Source: Amblyomma americanum | Taxonomy: Eukaryota; Arthropoda; Arachnida; Ixodida; Ixodidae | Length of the DNA stretch: 64,000 nt | Reading direction: 5' to 3' | NCBI RefSeq assembly: GCF_052857255.1 | Contig: NC_135505.1 | Span: forward strand, 27,400,999-27,464,998 | Part shown: positions 53,460 through 62,715 of the stretch, piece after piece | How positions within the stretch are numbered: position 1 is the stretch's first letter | How the letters are laid out: each line of letters begins with the position of its first letter | Made by a program: the position numbers and the translations under genes | Notes under the pieces: generated by a model | The model's input: the letters and a program-made list of their open reading frames with translations, nothing else | What the model was told of the DNA's origin: nothing | Database searches by the model: none

Positions 53460-54390
53460 CTATCCGATTGAACAACCCGGAGGCAGTACAGGTGGCTCTT
53501 CAATCCACATCGAAACACTTCATGCGCATTTCTGATGTCCGGCAGTTCTGCAGAGGTGGTATTTTGTGCAGGTCACCAGATAAAGACTGTATAGAAAACG
53601 TGCTGAAGTGTACGTCCTTCGCCAACCACCCGGTGAGCGCATTCATCCCGCCTCATATAGCGTGGTCCAAGGGCTTAGTCCGAGGGGTCGACTCTTGAGT
53701 GAACTCTGTGAAACGCTTGAGAACCTCTCTTCTGCAGGAGTGATTGCGGTCCATCGATGCAGCAGAATGGTCGACGGAGTAAAAATACCTACAGAGACCG
53801 TCATTACCACATTTGCAGGAATATTCTGCCTGTGAGAGATAAAAGTGTGGCCATTAGCATTTCGAGTAGATGCTTTAAACTCTCGGCCCCTTTCAGTGTC
53901 AAAACTGCTGGAGATTTCGCAACAGCGGCAAAGCCTGCAAAGCGGCCTTACGCTGATGTGCATGTTGGGAAGGTCATGGAACAGAGGAATGCCCCGAAAA
54001 GAAATAACAATGTTGTTTGGGCAGTAGTCCTCACCCTGCTGATTCACCTCACTGTCCTGCACGAACAGAAGTTCAGGTGCTCGAGCATATTGAGAAACAC
54101 AGATGCACGCGGAGAGAAGCTTTTGCCGCAGTCAAGGAGAGCCTCAAGCTACTCTAGTGTGGCCGCCAAATGCCCACCCAAAATGGATGCCAGTTGGTCA
54201 CAGTCTATCACAGCGGCAAATGAGAAAGCTGTGGCGAATGCAATCGATCGCATTATAGAAATCGTATTCACATGCATTTCGCATATCGTAGCTACCCAGA
54301 TGACCAATCTGCTGCAGGTGCCCAACCTTCCGTTCTTGCCTTCTTTGACTTCGGAATCTGCTCCTCCTTCTGTGGTCATCAATTGCGCTT
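53460..54390 (+). pseudogene. I-like LINE ORF1, decayed homologue
   Basis: The frame 53468-53698 (ISDVRQFCRGGILCRSPDKD, SKGLVRGVD) and later frames (TVITTFAGIFC, CWRF) follow the intact ORF1 at 47918 piece by piece, with the zinc knuckles degraded. At least three frameshifts or stops are present. Confidence 0.65.
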
Positions 54391-54649
54391 AACAGAGCCA
54401 AAAACAATATGAGCAACAAAATACTTCTGAGGTCTCTCTTTCGAACAGCGTTATGGACGCATCCTCAATGGCCTTTGTGGGTATGGAGTCAGATATCCGC
54501 TCCCAGAAACGAAATGCGTGTCATTTGAATATAGCAGGTCCATCTTGCACCCAGCGAAGACAAAGAAAAATATCGCAGGTCAAAATCTTACGACCAGCAT
54601 TCTAGAAAAGACAGTCGCGGCTGCGGCACTCCCGCCAAGATAGGGTTCT

Positions 54650-57240
54650 TAAGTGTACTCCAGCGCAATAACCGTTATAAATTCTCAGCTTTAACAGATT
54701 TAAATTGCCTATGCAATCAGCTTCCACCCGAATTATTTGCATTACAGGAAACATGGCTAACTACAGATTTCAATTATCATCTCAAAAATTACCGTCCGTT
54801 CCGGTTTGGCCAGTCATCACGAGGGGAAAGGTTGTTAGTACAAATCTCTACAATGTTTTGTCACAGGGCATGCATTTCTTTCCAATATGCGGACAATGAA
54901 TGGGATATCCTTGCTGTGGACCTTAGTGCCCCAGATCAACAGCCCTTTACGATAGCTAATGCATATTTCCCGTCAGGTGTGTAGGACACTCGACCCCTTG
55001 ACTCACTCATGTCTAGTAGCCGTTCTAAGGTTTTATTAATTGGTGGCTTAAGTTTGCACCATGTGACATGGGGTTTAAAATAGACAGCTTGGGTTCTAGA
55101 TTATTTGATTGGGATTCTGACAACAACTTCATCTGCAATTATTCCTCATTGCCTACGTTTGTTCGGAGTCAATGCCGCTCTGCCTTAGATTTAACTTTTT
55201 CCTCCTCAGGAGTCCCTGTTATGCCTTCGGCGCCTGTTGATTGTGCAAAAAACAGTGTTCATCTACCGATTAGTCTCAACTTTACATGTAAATTAACTCC
55301 TTCCGAGCGACATCAGCACACGTTAATAAATTACAGTTGCTTTAAAGACACGCTAAAATCAGCTCTCAAAATCACTTCAGACCCATGCGCTTCGACAAGT
55401 ACCGAATGCAAGGCTAGATACCTTTTTGGTGTTAATAACGCGCTACACACTAACAAAAGCGACAGCTGGAACGGGAGGCACAGGACAAGCGCGCACTAAC
55501 AACTGAGATTAATTCTGGTTCGAGGGTGCATAAATACATTTCATGCACATGCTCAAGAACAATGAATTCATTGCAAACGGCTGTGTCGCACGGTACTTCT
55601 TTTCTGATTAGATGCAACTCCTCACTTCATAACAACACCGAGGATGCGCTTGCACACTCATCTTCACCTGCCTCCCATATCTCAGTCTTCTTTCATTTCT
55701 CTTTGTGTCTTGTCCATTGCTCGAGCTAAAATTGTAGTCCGTTCAAAGTAAGGTGAACATGAGTGATTTGCGCAAAGGAGGTCAAGGTTTCCAGGACTTG
55801 TTATTTTTCCTGAGTTATTACTGTGCCCTTTCAACCTGGTGTTTAGACATCAGCCTGATTGACCTATGTAGCTCATGCCGCATGACAAGAAACTTTTGTA
55901 GACTATACCGGTGGCACATTCTGCGAATTTTTCTTTGTGTACGATACCACATCTTTTGCTACTTTTCTCCTCGATTTATTCATTTTATGACAAAGGCCTA
56001 ATAATTTCTGGGGGTGCGGTATACACGAGGGGAACATATTATCTGTTTGCTACTCTCTTTAAGCCGTGCGAATCATTATGTACATAAGGAATGAAAACCA
56101 CTCCAGCAGCCCGCTCTGCATGCTTCTTTTACGGTCTTTTGCTATCCAGTACCTTTTGTAGATTCTTTTCAGCCACAGACGTTGTTATCGCGTCAGGGTA
56201 CCCACTCATCTATAGCCTATCAACTTGCCTCTTAATGCTGCGCTCTACCTGACGAGAACACGATTTCTTAAGACACTGCGCCAAACAGTACGAACCGAGA
56301 AAAAGCTTCTTAGGTTATCATTACGCGCACTCAAAGTTGGTTAAAGGGAGTTCAGAAAGTAACAGTTTAGTTTGGCGCAGTGTCTTAGGAAATCATGTTC
56401 TCATCAGGTAGATCGCAGCATCAGAGGCAAGTTGATAGGCTAAGGATGGGTGGGTACCCTGACGCGCTAATAACGTCTGTGGCTGAAAAGAATCTACAAA
56501 AGCTACTGGATAGTAAAAGACCGTAAAAAGAGCATGCAGAGCAGGCTGCTGGTATGGTTGTCATTCCTTATGTACATAATGTTTTTCACGGCTTAAAGAA
56601 AGTACCAAACGGATATGATGTTCCCCTGGTGTTTCCGCACCCCGGAAATTAGTGAGCCTTTGTCATGAAATGAACCAATCGAAGAAAAAAAGTAGCTAAA
56701 ACATGTGGTGTCGCACACCAAGAAATGTTCGTAGAATGTGCCACCGGTATAGTCTACAAAAGTTTATTGTAATGCTGCATGAGTTACATAGGTCAATCAG
56801 GCTGATGTCTAAACACCAGGTTGAAGGAGCACAGTAATAACTAAGGAAAAATAACGAGCCCTGGAAACTTTGCCCCCCCCCCCCCCCCCCCCATTGCGCA
56901 AATCACAAATGTTCACCTTACTTTGAACGGACTACAATTTAAGTTCGGGCAATGTACAAGAGAATGTTCAGCACTGGAACATGCGAGGCAAAAGTCTGAA
57001 TTTTTGGTCAAGAGAACCAAGGGTGCGATCGCCAACAATTGGTGGAATGCTGAGTGCACGCGTGCATATAGACGACGCATAGAAGCTTTGAAGAAACTTC
57101 TCATAAATCAATGCCCACAAAATTGGTCGGATTATAAGTATGTTGCCGCCACAATTAAGCGCACTGTCTCCCGCGCAAAGGAGTAGTATAATACAAATCA
57201 TTATGATTTCCTTTCGCAATCTGGAAATAAACGAGCTTTG
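54650..57240 (+). pseudogene. I-like LINE ORF2 start, decayed and split
   Basis: The endonuclease frames read ALQETWLTTDFNYHLKNYRP near 54740, then ANAYFPSGV with stops, then a degraded remainder to about 55455. After the Penelope dimer the inter-domain region continues as VKRTKGAIANNWWNAECTRAY and RTVSRAKE, followed by a stop at 57184-57186 and NKRALF. Alignment to 50080-50300 of the first I-like LINE fixes the order. Confidence 0.65.
55456..56940. mobile_element. Penelope-like element, head-to-head inverted dimer 3, decayed
   Basis: The left arm (minus) runs from about 55456 to 56286 and the right arm (plus) from 56370 to 56940, around an 83-base spacer. The arms match from 55729/56940 inward (AAATTGTAGTCCGTTC and its complement at the outer match point; TTTGGCGCAGTGTCTTA at the inner). 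The left arm alone includes the 3' UTR (CACAGGACAAGCGCGCACT). Right-arm frames give GGYPDALITSVAEK, VVIPYVHNVFHGLKKV and MSYIGQSG, the Penelope connector and GIY-YIG motif, with many stops. A C20 run (56873-56892) replaces a few bases present in the left arm. This is a third family and the oldest of the three dimers. Confidence 0.75.
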
Positions 57241-59205
57241 TTTACATCTCCTACTACATCTCCAAAGCAGAGTTGGGCTCTCGTAAACGATATCCTCGGA
57301 AAAAAAATCAAACAATGTCCTCTCTTTACTCAACCTTAATAACAAAATACACAAGGATTGACTTGGCAAATAAATTTAACGAGCTTTTCCTTACAACTCG
57401 TGTAATGGGAAATGTAGATCCATTCCGTAAGGAGCATACAAGTTACATAAAGAAGAGATACACAAATTCAATTTCCTGGAGCCATGTACTGATAATGAGA
57501 TTGTAGACATAATCAACTCACTCGGAAACAATAGCGCCCCGGGAATAGATGACATCCTAACAAGGTCAATTAAATTTGTTGCAGATATAGCCGCCCCCCT
57601 AACACATATCCGTAAAATCATCCTTAGCACTGGCGGGTGCCCAGACTTCATGAAAGGGGCTCGTGTAGCTGTAATTCACAAGGGCGATGACGCCAACAAC
57701 CTCAACAACTACAGACCGATTTCTGTTGTCTCTACTTTTGCGAAGGTTGCTGAACATGCAATAAATAACATCCTGTATAATTATCTGGCAGGACACGAAA
57801 TTATTGCGAAAGCGTAGTATGGATTTCGAAATAATAAAACAAGAGAATCTGCTTTGCATAATATAAAGGAACAGCTAATTGATAATATAGAAAGAAGACT
57901 AGTAACACTAGGAATTTTTCTCGATTTAAAGAAAGCTTTAGACTCGGTAAAACACGATATCGTTCTTCAAAAGCTGGAACGGTACGGGGTAAAAGGTCTC
58001 GCTCTTGAGCTTCTAACAAGATATTTGAACAATCGTTTTCAAAAAACACAAATAAACGCAGTATCATCAACACCAGGTTAAATTGTAGTTTGTGTACCAC
58101 AAGGTTCTATTTTAGGACCGATACTGTTCCTTCAATATATTAACGACATAGTGAACATACCGCAGACTAAGAATATTATTATTTATGCAGATGATGCTAA
58201 TGTGTTCTTTTCAGGAAATAATATGGCTATATTAGAAAAAGAGGCAAACTTATGGCTACAAGAACTTTCTTCTTGGCTGGAATCTAACCTATTGAAACTA
58301 AATGTTAAAAAGACTAAATATGTCGTATTTAGAGCCAAAAACAAGGCCATTACTGAAGGTTTTCAACTAAAATTTCAAAGTTCAACTCTACTTCGTGAAA
58401 ATTCAATGAAATTTTTAGGAGTAATTCTCGAGCAGCACTTACTGTGGAATGACCATTCAGACTATCTGCGCAGTAAAGTATCGCGGTCAGTGGGCACAAT
58501 AAACAGACTGCGAATGCTTTTACCTGTAAGATACAAACTACAGATATACTGCTCTATAGTTCACTCCTATATACATTACGGGCTACTTGTGTGGGGACTA
58601 ACAACACTTATGAGTATAGCAAATTATTTTCGCTGCAAAAAGGGGCTATCCGGGCTATATTCAATATTACACTCAGCCAAGACACAGGGGAGCTTTTTAG
58701 AAAACACAAGCTATTTAAAATACAAATAATGTATGACAAAAAACACTATATACACAAAAAATCAAATCAACTACAGTAAAGAAACAGCTAATTTCCATGT
58801 TTGAAAGTACCGCACAAATTATGGCCCCCAAATGTTGACATTTGTAATACCGCGAGTTCTAAATGCTTAAACCCCGCTACTTTCTATGGCAATGGAAAAA
58901 CGAAGTGACCAAAGTTATAAAAGAGCCGTGCATGATATGCTACTTTCGTGACAGTGCTGTATAAGTAAACACCTTTGTTTCTTTTTTTGGTAAGCAATTC
59001 TGTGTATTACTACCAATTTAACTTGCGTTTTCTGTTCGAAGTCGGTCGCTGTAAAATGCTTTGAATGCATGTTTTCTTTTTCGTTGTTTTGTTTTTGTAT
59101 AGGAGGGCAGGCCTTGGTCAGGTGTTGTATAACGCCTTTTGCCTGCTCGCCGTTTTTTTACATATGCATTGTAAACCAAAAAAATAAACCAATAAAAAAT
59201 ATCAT
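57241..59205 (+). mobile_element. 5'-truncated CR1-like LINE inserted in the I-like LINE
   Basis: It starts between the endonuclease and RT (SWALVNDILGKKIKQCP). RT follows with NNSAPGIDDI, NNYRPISVVSTFAK, FLDLKKALDSVKHDIVL and intact YADD at 58184-58195. The thumb includes FLGVILEQHLLWNDH. The 3' UTR has GGTCAGGTGTTGTATAACGC and ends in AACCAAAAAAATAAACCAAT. Stops occur at 57817 and 58079 and a frameshift near 57500. The host LINE frame resumes right after the tail. Confidence 0.75.
57500..58780 (+). pseudogene. CR1-like LINE reverse transcriptase, broken
   Basis: The catalytic core is readable through frames at 57273-57506, 57510-58080 and 58151-58729. Motif A Asp is in FLDLKKAL and the YADD is intact. 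TAG at about 57815 and TAA at about 58079 are nonsense changes within otherwise good frame. A frameshift near 58700 garbles the end. Confidence 0.7.
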
Positions 59206-59654
59206 GAGGAGTAAAGAGTGATTCCATCAGCGGTCAACATTGAACCCGTCGTTCAGTACCTTGGTGACATAGCCAAGGCATTAGAGGACATTGCGTGTGG
59301 CCTAGAGCTTCGCTTTACATCTGATCTACCTTCTCCAGTTATATTCACATGCACCTTAAGTGATTTCACTGAGGTCTTTATGCCTGCGCTGTCCTACCGC
59401 CAGATGAGTGGCGCCCGATCTCACCTCAGGACCCATCCCGAGTACAGCTGTGGCCATTCCGCCCGCACAGACCTATTGCCTGGTTCGCGCAAGTGGAGGC
59501 CCAGCTCTACGTCCACGGCGGGTCGTCCCAGCTCTGGCGGTTCCTCCTTGTCAAATGGAAGCTGCCCGCCAACGTCTTCGACCAGCTCCACCTTCAGCCT
59601 CCGGACGATCACCTGTTCGATGGATTCCTCGGGTCCTTCGTTGCCAAGCTTCCC

Positions 59655-60677
59655 ATTTTGCCCTCCGTGACGATCTTCTGTACCGTCTTAGCTATCGTCC
59701 AGACGGCCGAAAGTGATTTCTTGTGATTCCCCGACATATCAGATCTGAGATTTGTAAACACCACCATGCCGAACCTCAGAGCGCTCACACTGGCTCGCTG
59801 AAAACGTACGAGCGACTACGCCAGAGGTACTATTGGCGGGGCATGTACAACCTCGTTCCTCGCTACGTTCGCTCCTGCACTGCTTTTCACCAGCGGAAGT
59901 CGACACCTCGCCCTTCTACTGCCCCGTTACAGCCAGTACCTTGTCCGGCTCGCCATTTCGATCGTGTGGGCATCGACATATATGGGCCACTTCGCTCCTC
60001 GAGAAATTCTCAGTGACCGCGGCCGTGTTTTCCTGTCTGAAGTTCTTCACTAGCTTCTCGCTACCTTCCACACAGTTCACCGCATCACTACTGCTTACCA
60101 ACCTCAAACCAACGGCCTCACCGAACACTTCAACCAGACTCTTGGGTACATGATTGCCATGCACACTCGCTCCGACAACTCTAATTGGGATCAGGTTCTT
60201 CCGTTCGTCACCTATGCGTATAACACCGCCTCTCAAGCAATCACCGGCTTTTCCCCGTTCTTTCTTTTATTTGGGAGCGAACTTTCTTGTATGTTAGATA
60301 CAATCCTTCCCTACAACCCTGACAGCTCGGAATATACTTCCCTTTCTGATATTACCTGCTATGCTGAGCAGTGCCGCCAGTTTGCTCTCTCCTTCACCAC
60401 CGAGCGTCAAGGCTTCCGCAACCATGATTCCGATCAAGACACGCCCGCTGTTCAGTTCTCCACTGACTCACTGGTCTGGCTCTCTGTTCCGGCTATGTCC
60501 AAAGTTTCGGCCAAGCACATCGGCACTTACCGCATCTTAGAGCGTACGTCGCCTGTCAACTACATTATCGAACCGGTGAAACCTTCTTTGGACAATCGCT
60601 GCCGTGGCCGCGACGTCGTTCACGTCAGCCGCTTGAAGCCTTATTACAGCCCCCTCGTCGTCGTCTCTTCGCCTTGA
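59655..60677 (+). pseudogene. Gypsy integrase, internally deleted
   Basis: The HHCC finger ([19 protein letters not shown]) precedes [15 protein letters not shown]. The text then jumps to ILSDRGRVF, losing about 50 residues of the core between the first and second catalytic Asp. AYQPQTNGLTEHFNQTLG holds the catalytic Glu, and from 60150 to 60677 the frame is open with the C-terminal domain (DSLVWLSVPAMSKVSAK, GTYRILERTSPVNY, VHVSRLKPYY). A stop is at 60675-60677. Confidence 0.75.
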
Positions 60678-62210
60678 GTCGCCAGGATGGCTTCCTCTTT
60701 CCACCGGGGCAGTTGGAATGAAGATGGTCCAACACCGACGCCAATGACGACTAAGCGCTTGCACCGCCCGTCGGATGCTCGTGCTGGAACGCTGCCGCTT
60801 GTGCCCCAGTCTCTCGCCTCGCTGGCTCGTAGATTACGTGTGCGAAGGTCTTCGTCGCCAGCGCTTCCAACGTGCCAATAAACCGCTCTACAGAAGCATT
60901 TTTCCGCTTCTACGGCACTCCACTCCACCATCCTGCTGCCAGCACTGCACCCAGTTAGACAACGAACGCAAGTACCGTTGTTAGCACCTGTCCGACACCG
61001 ACTCCAGCCCAGGCCTCCTCGCATACTGCCATGAGTCATCCAGCGCTATTGGCGGTTGGCATACCACGCATCGAGCGCCCCATATCCGGCTGGCTCTTCG
61101 CCCTGTGGATACCCTTCGTTGTCGCCACCGCCTGCTGGCGACAATTAACGCTCTGAAGCAGCATGCGCGTCGCGATTTTCGGCATCTCCGCCTGTCTCGC
61201 CACACAATCCAACAGCTCAAGAGGCCTCTGCAACGCTGTCGCAGCCGCGGCCAGATGTTCCGAACGCGCTCTCGGCAAAGCCAACGCCTGCCAGCTACTC
61301 CCCCAGCCCACGAATAGTGCGGAACTAATTAAAAACTAATTAAAAATCTCATGACGCTGGTTAAGGAAGCCAAGCCGGTGATAGCAGTGCCAAGCATGGC
61401 GATTCTCACTCAATGTACTTTGCTTGCGAAGGACCCCGCACCGGTGCCAACGCCTGTCCTCCAGCCAAACCAGGCCACCGCTATGGGCCCTTCTTGCTCC
61501 CCACCGTTGTTTGCGTCTTCAAAAAAGCCGGACACAAGTGGCTCGGCCAACGCCAAACGCAGGTTCAACGGGAGGTCACCGCACGCAACCTGTCACCCAC
61601 TGCAGATTCAGGTTCCACTCACGCTGCAGTGTTATCAGCCGCCGTCTGCCAAGCTGCTTAGGCTCACCAGGCCAGCGGTAGTGTCCCCGGTTGCTGTAGT
61701 GGCGCCAAAGCCACCTCCAATTACTGCTATCTGAACAGCGTTCCCCTTCGTGAACGGCTCGGAGAAAGTGACCAGGGCACCTCTCGTGCGGCAGGCCTCC
61801 AAGTTGAAGCCAATCAGTCCACCACTGGCGGTGCGCGTGTACCAGCAGCCTCATGCAGCCCACCTCAGCTGTTTGTCCGCCACGCACCTCGCTGCATCTC
61901 CCGGAGCCACCCGTCTGGTCACCGGGCAGCTCGGACCGGCAAGAGTTGCACGACTCTCGGGGCCCCCGACACACTGGGCAATCTCTGCTGCGCCGCACCT
62001 TATCTGCGAGCCGGCAGCTGCTGCACCAGAACCTCTGGCGCTGGTTCCGCTTAGCAGGGCGTCTCACCTTCTTCCCCTGCTCCTAAGCGTCCCTCTACGC
62101 CCCCCGAAAGCTCGGCCGCAACGCCACAGCCAGGGTCGCCCGCCTGAGCCTGGTTTTCGGACCCCGGACACCCTGCACGGACCTTTTGATTCATACCGAC
62201 TACTCGTTTT
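60678..62210 (+). other. 3' region of the Gypsy element; Pro/Ala-rich ORFs of unknown meaning
   Basis: Between the integrase stop and the G21 run lie 1.5 kb of GC-rich sequence. Plus-strand ORFs at 61351-61734 (127 codons) and 61750-62379 (209 codons) are rich in Pro, Ala and Ser with no domain I recognise; the second runs into the LTR. They could be chance ORFs in GC-rich non-coding DNA, which I think more likely than an extra gene. Confidence 0.35.
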
Positions 62211-62231
62211 GGGGGGGGGGGGGGGGGGGGG
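62211..62231. repeat. G21 homopolymer next to an LTR
   Basis: Twenty-one G residues after TTTT, three bases before the LTR start at 62234. Position and purine content fit a polypurine tract, possibly expanded. Confidence 0.75.
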
Positions 62232-62233
62232 CT

Positions 62234-62425
62234 TGAAGCGACCCCCGCGACCGGCTCTAGATAAATGCCGAAGAGGCCGAAGTTTTCCCCAGCACTCGCT
62301 AGAGAACGCTCGGGACCTTCCAGGGCCGGACGCTGCCGCCGCCGCTTCGCTGCTGTCTCCTCTTCGGCGCATTCCATAAATGTGACCGCGGTCGCCTTCG
62401 TTGGCGACCTCCACAGTATATAACA
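62234..62425 (+). repeat. Gypsy 3' LTR (solo or truncated partner)
   Basis: It starts TGAAGCGACCCCCGCGACC and ends CAGTATATAACA (TG...CA). The first 65 bases match the piece at 43131-43187. No second copy is close enough to fix the ends exactly. Confidence 0.55.
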
Positions 62426-62429
62426 CTTA

Positions 62430-62715
62430 CGGGCGAGCATTAAACGATGACCTCCTAAAAAAAAGCGGCTTACTCTCTATTACTAACAGAAATCGCATAT
62501 GTCGCTTAAAGTTTTTCTTTCAATTATTTAATAATAGTTTCGAAGTTGACACCTCCTATATCCTTAATTATTCCTCGGAGTACCAAACTAGAAATCGCCA
62601 TTCTCTTTCCATAACACCATTAACTTCGCGGGTTAATTGTTTTAAATATTAAATTTTTCCAAGGACCATCACTGTTTGCAATAACCTCGCGGATGATGTC
62701 AGGCAGACATCATTG
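62430..62715 (+). mobile_element. 5'-truncated CR1/L2-like LINE 3' end
   Basis: Translation gives NRICRLKFFFQLFNNSFEVD and then IFPRTITVCNNLADDVRQTSL, the same C-terminal RT block as the minus-strand fragment at 20611-21110, so the two belong to one family. A stop follows FKY at 62648-62650. It has no long tail before the next LINE starts. Confidence 0.65.

Larger units (their letters stand above)
53145..59400 (+). mobile_element. Second I-like LINE, decayed, carrying a Penelope dimer and a CR1-like LINE
   Basis: After a leader, a broken ORF1 (53460-54390) and the start of ORF2 (endonuclease from about 54650) can be read in the order of the LINE at 43188. ORF2 is cut at about 55455 by a Penelope dimer, resumes at 56941 (NNWWNAECTRAYRRRIEALK, matching the first LINE just after its endonuclease), is cut again at about 57241 by a CR1-like LINE, and resumes at 59206 (IAKALEDIACGLELRF). 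It then ends at a Gypsy fragment near 59400. The RT and RNase H are lost. Confidence 0.72.
59430..62425 (+). mobile_element. Ty3/Gypsy element with internal deletions and 3' LTR
   Basis: A gag start (RPIAWFAQVEAQLYVHGG) is at about 59475-59540 and continues to about 59650. There it jumps straight to the integrase finger (FALRDDLLYRLSYRPDGRK), so protease, RT and RNase H are deleted. The integrase follows to 60677. A 1.5-kb 3' region and a G21 run come before an LTR (62234-62425). The G run would serve as, or derive from, the polypurine tract. The 5' LTR is not present here; a piece of the same LTR family lies at 43131. Confidence 0.68.

Noticed and set aside
61351..62379. Two Pro/Ala-rich ORFs as host genes
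   Set aside because: No domain, no start context, GC-rich surroundings; the second ORF runs through a G21 run and into an LTR.
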